From: Chryseobacterium sp. SORGH_AS_0447
Lineage (GTDB): Bacteria; Bacteroidota; Bacteroidia; Flavobacteriales; Weeksellaceae
Assembly: GCF_030818695.1 (NCBI RefSeq)
Contig: NZ_JAUTAR010000001.1
Span: forward strand, 862,501-926,500
Length of the DNA stretch: 64,000 nucleotides
Reading direction: 5' to 3'
Part shown: one piece after another, positions 44,495-52,172 of the stretch
How the letters are laid out: each line of letters opens with the position of its first letter
Numbering within the stretch: the first letter of the stretch is position 1
Position numbers and translations under genes: made by a program
Notes under the pieces: generated by a model
The model's input: only the letters and a program-made list of their open reading frames with translations
Database searches by the model: none
Told to the model about the DNA's origin: nothing

Positions 44495-44962
44495 TCAATT
44501 TGAAACCGCTGTACGGTGCGGTCCTGATACGAATTTTGTTTTCTGATAGACTGCATTACAAACCATACCGGAAAGATTATAATTCTGGTTTTTAGGGACC
44601 ATCACCGCTCCGATTTTACCGGCTGCGATCGGAACTTTCTTAAAATAGTTGTTTCCGCTGATGGTTAGCACCATATTGCATCGGGATTTGTTCTCTACCG
44701 TTACGGAGGTCTTATCCTGATCGGCAGATCCGTTTAGAATATCCGTTAAGACCGCAGCGGTTTCCGATTTGTAAGTTTTGCTTAATGTCTGGTATTCTAT
44801 TTCCGTCTGATTGGCCGGTGTTGTCCGTGTACCGGTATTGGAAATAGCAGGAGCAGATCTCCTTACAGGGGTAGAGACGGTTTTATGATGGGTAGCTTCA
44901 CAGCTGTTAAGCGCTACCACAGCAAAGAGGATGAGAAATGCCTTGACGTCTTTGGTATTCAT
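44495..44962 (-). CDS. Small lipoprotein, DUF6759-like C-terminal domain
   Basis: 155 residues; lipobox LNSC near Cys21. A Ser/Thr-rich linker (about 30-60) leads to a domain (about 65-150) with the pattern YQTLSKTYKSETAAVLTDILNG, NKSRCNMVLTISG and YNLSGMVCNAVY. This matches the C-terminal domains of the proteins at 45007-45633 and 46556-47341 but lacks their N-terminal half. I believe the family is DUF6759, known mainly from Chryseobacterium; function unknown. It is the third of three copies on this strand. Confidence 0.75.
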   Translation of the reverse strand: MNTKDVKAFLILFAVVALNSCEATHHKTVSTPVRRSAPAISNTGTRTTPANQTEIEYQTLSKTYKSETAAVLTDILNGSADQDKTSVTVENKSRCNMVLTISGNNYFKKVPIAAGKIGAVMVPKNQNYNLSGMVCNAVYQKTKFVSGPHRTAVSN

Positions 44963-45006
44963 ATTTCTGATGGTAAATTTAACCTTTGTTTTTAGAGGAA
45001 AACAAT

Positions 45007-45633
45007 TTATTTAATGGTCCTGACCGGATTATTGATCGTTAAGAACATACTCTTATTCAAATCCTTTTTGGAAGAGTACAGGATATCACAGACATTACTT
45101 GCCAACGTATAATTTCCTTTATTAACAACAATAAAATTCTCGCTTTTTGCAGGCACTGCCATATTATAAAAATCTTTTCCGCTAATTCTTACAACGAGAT
45201 TACAATCGGAATTATTTCGGAACAGAAGAATTACTTCTTTGCTCGTGATATCTTCATTAAACATAGCGTTCAGAAGTTTCACCGTTTTGTCCTGATGTTC
45301 TTTTGAGGTTGAAGCAAGAAGACGCTTATATTCCTCTGCTTCAGAAGAGTTGGAGCCGTTCATGATATGACTGGGAATTTCCGAGATAACAGGCCTTGCT
45401 TCCATAGGATGTGCGTTCTTTCCTTCTTTAGTCCATTCGGTATTTTTTAAGGCTATCAGTTTCGGCTTCAGAACACTTTTTCTCGGATCATCAGGATGGC
45501 AGGTTTTCAGGAAATATTCTATCTCCGGAATACTTTTGCTTTCTAGAATATTCTGAAAAGCACTTTCGGAAGAATTTACCTTACAGGAAGTGAGGAGAGA
45601 GCATAAAGAGATAATCAGAGTAATTTTTTTCAT
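45007..45633 (-). CDS. Secreted lipoprotein, DUF6759-like
   Basis: 208 residues; signal/lipobox LLTSC near Cys17. The N-terminal block (FQNILESKSIPEIEYFLKTCHPDDPRKSVLKPKLIAL) and C-terminal block (EYKRLLASTSKEHQDKTVKLLNAMFN, NNSDCNLVVRISG, NYTLASNVCDILYSSKKDL) both match the 261-residue paralog at 46556-47341. Two Cys in the C-terminal domain are conserved in all three copies and could form a disulfide. It is 44 bases upstream of the short copy. Confidence 0.8.
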   Translation of the reverse strand: MKKITLIISLCSLLTSCKVNSSESAFQNILESKSIPEIEYFLKTCHPDDPRKSVLKPKLIALKNTEWTKEGKNAHPMEARPVISEIPSHIMNGSNSSEAEEYKRLLASTSKEHQDKTVKLLNAMFNEDITSKEVILLFRNNSDCNLVVRISGKDFYNMAVPAKSENFIVVNKGNYTLASNVCDILYSSKKDLNKSMFLTINNPVRTIK

Positions 45634-45795
45634 GGTAAGTTTTATGTTTATATATGACGATAAAAGGTTGTAAATGTTACAGCCTTAAATGCATTTTAGT
45701 CAGATTAAAATAAAATTACTCGGAAATTACCGTTGATGTTGAAATGTTTGTGTGCTTCGAAATAATGGTGTTTTTCATCATAAGTTTTTTTGTCT

Positions 45796-46473
45796 TTAGT
45801 TGATTTTAAATTTAATATACGTAATCGTTTTTCCTTTTGCTGAAAAGAGTTCTTCGTAATAAGTTCGGATGTCTTTCAGGTGAGGGGTATCCGGATTGTA
45901 TTCTACCGCTCCGTAAATATCGTGATGAGCCGTTAGGATTTCATAGCCTGCTCCCTGCAGATAGCCTAAGGTATAGCCGTGAAGGAATTCCGAATCGGTT
46001 TTCAGGTGAATAATTCCGCCAGGCTTAAGGAACTTTTTGTAACGGTTTAAAAAGTCAGGGTGGGTGAGCCTGTGCTTGGTACGTTTGTATTTGATCTGCG
46101 GATCTGGGAAAGTAATCCAGATTTCATCCACTTCGTTTTCCCCAAAGAAATAATCAACAAGCTCGATCTGGGTTCTCAGAAAGGCTACGTTATGCATTCC
46201 GTTTTCCACGGCTTCTTTTGCCCCGAACCAGAATCTCGCGCCTTTAATATCTATGCCTATAAAGTTCTTATCGGTGAATGTCTTGGCAAGACCTACGGTA
46301 TATTCTCCTTTTCCGCAGCCCAGCTCCAGAACAATCGGATTTTCATTTTTGAAAAAATCCGTTCTCCACCTGCCTTTAAGATCAAAGCCATTTAAGGCTT
46401 CTTCTCTGGTCGGCTGGATAACGTTTGGTAATGTTTTGTTTTCTGCGAATCTTGCTAATTTATTTTTACCCAT
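45796..46473 (-). CDS. trmB: tRNA (guanine-N7-)-methyltransferase
   Basis: 225 residues. It makes m7G46 in the tRNA variable loop. The SAM-binding motif VLELGCGKGEYTVGLA, the IGIDIKGARFWFGAKEA segment, the catalytic-region ITFPDPQIKYKRTKHRLTHPDFL and IHLKTDSEFLHGYTLG identify TrmB. Length is normal. It lies between two DUF6759-like genes but is unrelated to them. Confidence 0.96.
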   Translation of the reverse strand: MGKNKLARFAENKTLPNVIQPTREEALNGFDLKGRWRTDFFKNENPIVLELGCGKGEYTVGLAKTFTDKNFIGIDIKGARFWFGAKEAVENGMHNVAFLRTQIELVDYFFGENEVDEIWITFPDPQIKYKRTKHRLTHPDFLNRYKKFLKPGGIIHLKTDSEFLHGYTLGYLQGAGYEILTAHHDIYGAVEYNPDTPHLKDIRTYYEELFSAKGKTITYIKFKIN

Positions 46474-46555
46474 GAGAAATTTATAAAATCCCGCAAAAAT
46501 AGCGAATTTTACACAAATGCCTCTTTTTTAGAGGTAAAAATAATGCTGACGGACC

Positions 46556-47341
46556 TTATTTCTTCAGAGAACTTCCCAAAGCAACCATCAGAGGTTTCTG
46601 AATTGTTTTTTGAGACGCATACTGTGCACCGCAGACAATACTTGTAAAGAGATAATCTCCTTTTTCTACAACAATTGAGTTGTCGCCATGGGAAGGAACA
46701 GGAAGCCTGTATTTGGTCGTGCCGATTCCTTCGATCCTTACAATGATATTACAGTCGGATTTATTTTCGATCATGACGATGCACTCCTTAGCGTTCGGAT
46801 CATTATCGAAAAGGGAATTTAAGATTTTTACGGTTTTATTTTTGTGCTCTGCCGGATTTTCAGACATCAGCATGTTAAATTCTGCCGCTTCGGTATCCGG
46901 AATAGCTGAAACGGTTGCTGTTGCCACGACCGCAGGCGCAACATATACATTTTTCGGGTTGCTGGGGGTGTAGACGATTGCGGCCTGACCGACCTGCAAC
47001 TCTTTCTGGTATTTGGCGATTTGCTTCTGCTTGATGATGGCATTCATCTCATCAAAAGAAATCTTTGTGGAAGGACGTCTTTTCAGCATGGCCAGCCAGT
47101 CCTGCATCTGCCTTACTTTCAGATCTCCGGGTTTCGCATTTTTGATGTATTCTTTCATCATCTCCATTACGCGGGGCTTCAGTACGGATCTCCTGGGGTC
47201 GTCCGGGTGGGCATCGCGTAAAAAGGCATTGATCTCATAGATGCTTTTGCTCCGTAAGATATTGCTGTAATCTTTTCCTTTCGACTGTGCTGAAAGATTC
47301 AGGAAAAGCATGGCACTGAAAAATATAAGTAATTTTTTCAT
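46556..47341 (-). CDS. Secreted DUF6759-like protein, full-length
   Basis: 261 residues with a signal peptide (LLIFFSAMLFLNLSAQS). N-terminal domain: NILRSKSIYEINAFLRDAHPDDPRRSVLKPRVMEMMKEYIKNAKPGD. Middle: a Lys/Gln-rich helix (SFDEMNAIIKQKQIAKYQKEL) and a low-complexity Val/Ala linker. C-terminal domain: EFNMLMSENPAEHKNKTVKILNSLFDN, NKSDCNIIVRIEG, YLFTSIVCGAQYASQK. It is the most complete of the three copies. Function unknown. Confidence 0.8.
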   Translation of the reverse strand: MKKLLIFFSAMLFLNLSAQSKGKDYSNILRSKSIYEINAFLRDAHPDDPRRSVLKPRVMEMMKEYIKNAKPGDLKVRQMQDWLAMLKRRPSTKISFDEMNAIIKQKQIAKYQKELQVGQAAIVYTPSNPKNVYVAPAVVATATVSAIPDTEAAEFNMLMSENPAEHKNKTVKILNSLFDNDPNAKECIVMIENKSDCNIIVRIEGIGTTKYRLPVPSHGDNSIVVEKGDYLFTSIVCGAQYASQKTIQKPLMVALGSSLKK

Positions 47342-47555
47342 TTACTGATATTTAAGGATTAAAAAAGGAATAAACGCTCTTGCTCTCTTTTAATTGACTT
47401 CTTCAGGTTATTGATGGATAAATTGCAACGGCAATTGCACCAGCTGATGCTTACGCACAAATTTTTGCTAAAAATAAACATTATTTGAATAAAACAAAAA
47501 ATGTATACTGCGATTTTGCAATATACATTTTTAATTTTTATAATTGATAGTTATA

Positions 47556-48344
47556 TTATTTTACAACATCCTGAAGGTGAGAGTTTTTCAGCCTTCGCTG
47601 GTAAATCGGCAGGTATTTTTCGATGGGAATTTTTATTGCTTCAAAGTTCCCCGCCATTACATAAGGCTCAACATTTTCCGAAGTGTATACAAACTGAAGG
47701 AAATTGTCGATCAGATTTTCAGGAATTTTAAATCTTGTGAAATAGTCTTTTCCTAAATAGTTTTTAATCTGGGTAATAGAATTGTTCATTCTTTCGTATG
47801 CTACGTAGCGCTGCTTTTTCTTTCGTTCCCCGGAAAGAATATCATAAATACTCTCGAGGCTGAATGTAAGTCCGCCATCCCTAAGCCCGGCTACCGGCAG
47901 TTGCGGTGGTGTCCCGTCGCCTTTCGGTTCCGGCAGACCAATTACTTTTTTGATGGCCAGTGCCTTATCCTCTTTACGGATTGAGTTGATATCGTATCTC
48001 AAATTCCCTGTAGGTCTGAAACGGTTGATTACCACTTCCTGGATATCGTGGTAAGCAATTTTAAGCTCTACTAGATTTTGCTGATCCATCATCTGCTGTG
48101 TCAGTTTAATATCTTTCCGTTCTGTCACGATAGAGGTAAAACGGATGACGTCTCCTGGATTCGCCTGGATGGAAAAATCACCGTTATAATCACTTAGAAC
48201 TGTTTTCAGCGTATTAAGATTCGTAACGTAGATCTGATTGAGATACAATACGGAATTATCCCTCAGGAATACTTCGCCGGAATAAGATTGTGCGTTAATT
48301 TTTGCCAGAAAAACCAACAGCAATAGGGTAAATAGCTTCTTCAT
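47556..48344 (-). CDS. Exported protein with carboxypeptidase-regulatory-like domain
   Basis: 262 residues from the ATG at 48344; signal peptide LFTLLLLVFLAKINAQ. Residues about 20-105 are a carboxypeptidase D regulatory-like beta-sandwich (SGEVFLRDNSVLYLNQIYVTNLNTLKTVLSDYNGDFSIQANPGDVIRFTSIV). The C-terminal 150 residues (KALAIKKVIGLPEPKGDGTPPQ, IYDILSGERKKKQRYVAYERM) are helical and typical of a Flavobacteriia envelope family without a name known to me. Confidence 0.8.
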   Translation of the reverse strand: MKKLFTLLLLVFLAKINAQSYSGEVFLRDNSVLYLNQIYVTNLNTLKTVLSDYNGDFSIQANPGDVIRFTSIVTERKDIKLTQQMMDQQNLVELKIAYHDIQEVVINRFRPTGNLRYDINSIRKEDKALAIKKVIGLPEPKGDGTPPQLPVAGLRDGGLTFSLESIYDILSGERKKKQRYVAYERMNNSITQIKNYLGKDYFTRFKIPENLIDNFLQFVYTSENVEPYVMAGNFEAIKIPIEKYLPIYQRRLKNSHLQDVVK

Positions 48345-48507
48345 AGAATATGGCAAAATTACACAGAAATTGTACCAACTTATACCTGTCTTAGCGATGA
48401 AAACAGGTTAAAGTTATATTAAACTTTAATCTAAAACTGTTAAGGAATGTTATAAGGTTTTATTTATTTAAAAATATTATGATCAGCTGCCGGATTTCTT
48501 ATTTAAA

Positions 48508-51500
48508 TTAATAATTTTTTACCAGCAGCCAGCTTGTATATTTCACGGTCGTTGAGCCTCCGAATTCCGTCCAGCTGATAAAATACCAGTAAGTTGCCGT
48601 ATTGACAGGGCGTCCTGTTATTCTCCCGTCCCAGATAAACTTATTGCTAGAGGAACCCCTAAAAACTTCGGCACCATACCGGTCGAAAATCCTGAATATG
48701 ACGTTTTCGTTATTCATTAAAGCGGAATAATCGATCACATCGTTATAGCCATCCAGATTCGGCGTAATCGTATTAATAAGATTAATGATTACGAAAGTTC
48801 TTGTTGCCTCTTCGCATCTATTGGAATCACGTACGTGAACGACATGATTTCCTCGCGGTACGTTATTGAATACGTTGGAGCTTTGCCAGCTTGTACCGTC
48901 CAGAGAATACTCATAAGGTGGGGTACCGCCGCTTACTCCGATGGTTACTGTGTTGCCGTTAATCTCAATCGTGGTAATCACTGGAAGCGTAGATTCGGTA
49001 ACATCTACCGTCTGCCGGTAAGTACATCCATCAAAAGTAAGATCTACATAATAGGCTCCTGAAGAAACGTTGGAAATAGACTGGGTCGTGGCACCTGTAC
49101 TCCAATGGTAGCTGTCAAATCCAGGTCCAGCATCAAGAGTCGTCAGTGTACTAGGGCAGATAATTTTATTAACCAGCACCGTCGAATGTTTTGGAATTTT
49201 AACCGTTACGGTAATTGATGCAACATTTGGGCATACACCGGACTTTTGGAATCTTATGTAGATCGTCGTTGAGCCGGTTAAATTCATAGGATTCGACAGT
49301 ACGGCTGTATTATTCTGTGCGTCCAGCAGAGTAGGATGAAAGGTTGCCGTTACCAGCGGATCTGTTGTAAACTGATTGATAAAAGACTGCAGGTCGATCG
49401 ATTTGGTGCCGTCCAGATCATCATCGCACATCGTAACGGTATGCGTTGTTTTCAGCAAAGGAATTTTAGCACCGATGGTAAACGTTAGCGGCTTTATGAC
49501 CGGTGGACATCCGTCCGGAGATTCCACTCTGATATAAATCGTCGTCGTGGTAGTATATGACCAGTTGTTGGGAAGGGTATTGGTACCTCCCGAAGTGGCT
49601 GAAGTAAGGTCCCCATAATATTTTACAATGGTAAAATAAGAAGGATTGCTCAAAACAATAGGGGTGATGTCGGAAAGCGTAACATTCACCACGCCATCTA
49701 AGTTGTCATCACAAAAGATTCCTGTATAATTACTAAGTACATTCGCAAAAGGATATAGGTTTAGCGTAATCTGTGCAATAGCTTTACATCCTATATTATT
49801 TTTTACGACTGCATACACAATGGTTCCGTTAGAAGCAGTATATGCTGTAGGATTGGCAATCGCTGTTCCGGTAGTTTCGTTCTGTGCATTGAGCAGGGTG
49901 GTGTAATAGGTCGTTGTAACCGGAGAATTGGTGGTCACGTTTGCGGTAGTTAAATTAAATATCCCCTGCCCGGATCCGTTGTCACAGGCTTTGAGCGTCG
50001 TATTATTTACTGTCAGAACCTGAATGTCCATGGTTACTGTTACCGTTTCGCAATCGGGAAAATCAGGATTGTTTCCGCAGAAGGTATAACTGAAGGTATC
50101 GGTTCCTGTAGTTCCCGGATTGGTTACTGTATAAGTGATTACGCCGGTCGCCGGATTGATTGCAGCAGTACCTAATGTAGGAGCTGTAAGAATGGCTACT
50201 GTCGAAGGTACTGGCGTCTGGCTCGAATTCGTAAAAGCCGGTGTAATGGTTTTTGTTGTACATACGCCATAAGTCGCATTGGTAAGACGGGTACAATTTA
50301 ATACTTTAAACTGTTCGGTGATTAAAGGAGCACAGCTTCCCATAGTAACGGAACATGTGTAATAGCCGGGCTGCGTCGGAGTAATTGACGAACCGGTAGC
50401 GCCCGGAATCAGTACACCGCCGACATACCATTGGTAAGTATCATAAATGATTGGGTCAACCGTAAGCACAATTCCGGGGATACAATTGCCTCCTGATCTC
50501 AGGATCACCGGTTGTGTTGGAAATCCTGCGAAAAAACCACCGTAACCCACGGCGTCACTTCCTGCATTGATTCCTGCCGTAATCGCTTTTGAGGAATTAA
50601 CGGTGATGGTTCCGGTAATATTGGGAATACCATAGGTCACCCAGTTGTTGGTTCCTGTCATATCGAAAGGACCTGTGGTAGCCGGCGGAACAGTTCCGTT
50701 TACGGTAACAACGGCCCCTCTTTCGGTAATGAGATTCAGTTTGGTAGGAATGTTTAAAATTCCGCTCGGGTTGCCGTTGGAATAGACAAAATTCTCGTCG
50801 ATAAAACCAAGCTCATTAATCTGTTTCGGAAGATAACAGTTGAGCGCGGGAATAAAATTAAAACCTCCCGTAGCTGCTTCAGCTCCGGCAGTGTTTGCCC
50901 CGGCAAGCACCTGGTAGATATAAGCATTTTTAGATGTTCTGATATATAGATTGTAATGCCCGTTCCCCTGAAGCTGGTATTTGGTATCCGGAATCATGAA
51001 ATATTGCCCGATATTTAAAGTGGCAATAGGAGTGGTTTCATTGTTTACCCGAACTTCCGTATTGTTTTCAGTGGCTATTACAAGAGCGCCTTCCATATTG
51101 GCCCCTATACTTCCGTTGCCCTTTACCAAAGCAAATTCATTTCCCAGTCTTTCCACGGGAACGGCCTGGTCCATCAAAATATCAGAGCTTGAAGGAAAGT
51201 TTCCGGCATATTGCCCGTTAAAGTTTCCGTTGGTAACATTTATATTTTTATTGGCTACAATTTTAGCTCCGATAAAGCCGTCGAAATTTCCCGTATTGGT
51301 TCCGATCCCATCGATGATATAAGACTGCCCTTTATTTAAAGTGAAAGTCATCGTCGGAGTAGTAGTTCCGGTAGTTCCGTTTGAAAATTGTACGGTAGGT
51401 TTGTATCCTGATATCGTAACTGTGGTATTGTCGTCCGTAGCGAGTACACTCGTCATGAAATTCAGGATCGAGTTGTTCACGGTAATCGGCGCATTGGCTG

Positions 51501-51909
51501 CGTAGAAGAGTTTTCCGGTAGAAGGAATTCCTTTTGAGGTAATAATTTCCGCATGATTGAAAACCGAAAACCGAAGGTTGGCATAAAAAGGGAATTCGGC
51601 TTTTACGTAAATTCCTTTTGTTGTTGGTGTGAAAAGGTCCGTCTGTTGCGTCGTAATAATGTAATCCCTTAAAATATCTACTTTCTGAGGATTTCCTTTA
51701 CTGATTGTAACCGTTGCGATGATTGTGTTATTGTTATAGATGTTCACCGGAAACGGTGTTGTACGGTTGGTGGAAAGGTATAATTTCTGATAGGGATTGG
51801 AATTTCCCGTCCTGTCTACCATCGGGGCGAACCAATGTTCCCTATCCAGCTGAGCAAATGTAAAGGTGAAAAAATAAAATACAAATAGAAAGGATAGAAT
51901 TTTCTTCAT
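48508..51909 (-). CDS. Giant surface protein: IgGFc-binding-like head, type IX type B sorting domain
   Basis: 1133 residues; signal peptide ending FTFAQ. Residues about 20-430 match the IgGFc-binding-like N-terminal pattern shared by four paralogs here (LDREHWFAPMV, YLSTNRTTPFPVNIYNNN, VTISKGNPQ, NHAEIITSKG, TLNKGQSYIIDGIG, GNFNGQYAG). Ig-like and cadherin-like beta domains follow, then LDAGPGFDSYHWSTGATTQSI, and a C-terminal CHU_C/gliding-motility-associated domain (ITPNLDGYNDVIDY, FDRYGAEVF, WDGRITGRP, WLLVKNY) that directs type IX secretion. It has its own -7 box (CAAATTTA on the plus strand at 51927-51934). Confidence 0.92.
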   Translation of the reverse strand: MKKILSFLFVFYFFTFTFAQLDREHWFAPMVDRTGNSNPYQKLYLSTNRTTPFPVNIYNNNTIIATVTISKGNPQKVDILRDYIITTQQTDLFTPTTKGIYVKAEFPFYANLRFSVFNHAEIITSKGIPSTGKLFYAANAPITVNNSILNFMTSVLATDDNTTVTISGYKPTVQFSNGTTGTTTPTMTFTLNKGQSYIIDGIGTNTGNFDGFIGAKIVANKNINVTNGNFNGQYAGNFPSSSDILMDQAVPVERLGNEFALVKGNGSIGANMEGALVIATENNTEVRVNNETTPIATLNIGQYFMIPDTKYQLQGNGHYNLYIRTSKNAYIYQVLAGANTAGAEAATGGFNFIPALNCYLPKQINELGFIDENFVYSNGNPSGILNIPTKLNLITERGAVVTVNGTVPPATTGPFDMTGTNNWVTYGIPNITGTITVNSSKAITAGINAGSDAVGYGGFFAGFPTQPVILRSGGNCIPGIVLTVDPIIYDTYQWYVGGVLIPGATGSSITPTQPGYYTCSVTMGSCAPLITEQFKVLNCTRLTNATYGVCTTKTITPAFTNSSQTPVPSTVAILTAPTLGTAAINPATGVITYTVTNPGTTGTDTFSYTFCGNNPDFPDCETVTVTMDIQVLTVNNTTLKACDNGSGQGIFNLTTANVTTNSPVTTTYYTTLLNAQNETTGTAIANPTAYTASNGTIVYAVVKNNIGCKAIAQITLNLYPFANVLSNYTGIFCDDNLDGVVNVTLSDITPIVLSNPSYFTIVKYYGDLTSATSGGTNTLPNNWSYTTTTTIYIRVESPDGCPPVIKPLTFTIGAKIPLLKTTHTVTMCDDDLDGTKSIDLQSFINQFTTDPLVTATFHPTLLDAQNNTAVLSNPMNLTGSTTIYIRFQKSGVCPNVASITVTVKIPKHSTVLVNKIICPSTLTTLDAGPGFDSYHWSTGATTQSISNVSSGAYYVDLTFDGCTYRQTVDVTESTLPVITTIEINGNTVTIGVSGGTPPYEYSLDGTSWQSSNVFNNVPRGNHVVHVRDSNRCEEATRTFVIINLINTITPNLDGYNDVIDYSALMNNENVIFRIFDRYGAEVFRGSSSNKFIWDGRITGRPVNTATYWYFISWTEFGGSTTVKYTSWLLVKNY

Positions 51910-51968
51910 TTAGGTAGCCTTTAACACAAATTTAATAATAAAAAGCATTATCCTGTTAAAAAATTAAC

Positions 51969-51998
51969 AAAAAACCATGATTTCAAAATCATGGTTTT
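51969..51998 (-). terminator. Hairpin upstream of the 1133-residue gene
   Basis: AAAACCATGATTT / AAATCATGGTTTT, a near-perfect stem with a tiny loop and T/A flanks. It lies before the promoter of the 48508-51909 gene and after the gene remnant at 51998-52090, for which it could be the terminator. Confidence 0.8.
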
Positions 51999-52090
51999 CA
52001 GTATTTTACTATAAGGTTATAATCGACATTTTCATAGAAAGCGGTTGGAGTATTCAATCCGAAGCTAGGGCTCGCTGTAATCCACTTCAT
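51998..52090 (-). pseudogene. Possible gene remnant between two terminators
   Basis: A short frame of 30 codons (peptide beginning MKWITASPSFGLNT and ending NVDYNLIVKY) lies between two rho-independent hairpins, 51969-51998 and 52123-52150, all on the minus strand. A hairpin on each side of about 120 bases suggests a former gene that kept its own terminator. The peptide has the composition of a beta-strand surface protein end, but no family was recognised. It may also be chance. Confidence 0.25.
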
Positions 52091-52122
52091 GTACTTTGTT
52101 ATCATTAAATCTAAAAAGATAA

Positions 52123-52150
52123 AAAAGCACAGTTTCAGAACTGTGCTTTT
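52123..52150 (-). terminator. Terminator of the 950-residue surface protein gene
   Basis: A perfect 12-bp stem AAAAGCACAGTT / AACTGTGCTTTT around TCAG, 23 bases after the stop codon of the 52173-55025 gene. Confidence 0.9.
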
Positions 52151-52172
52151 AGTAATTGGTTTCAATTTTAAT

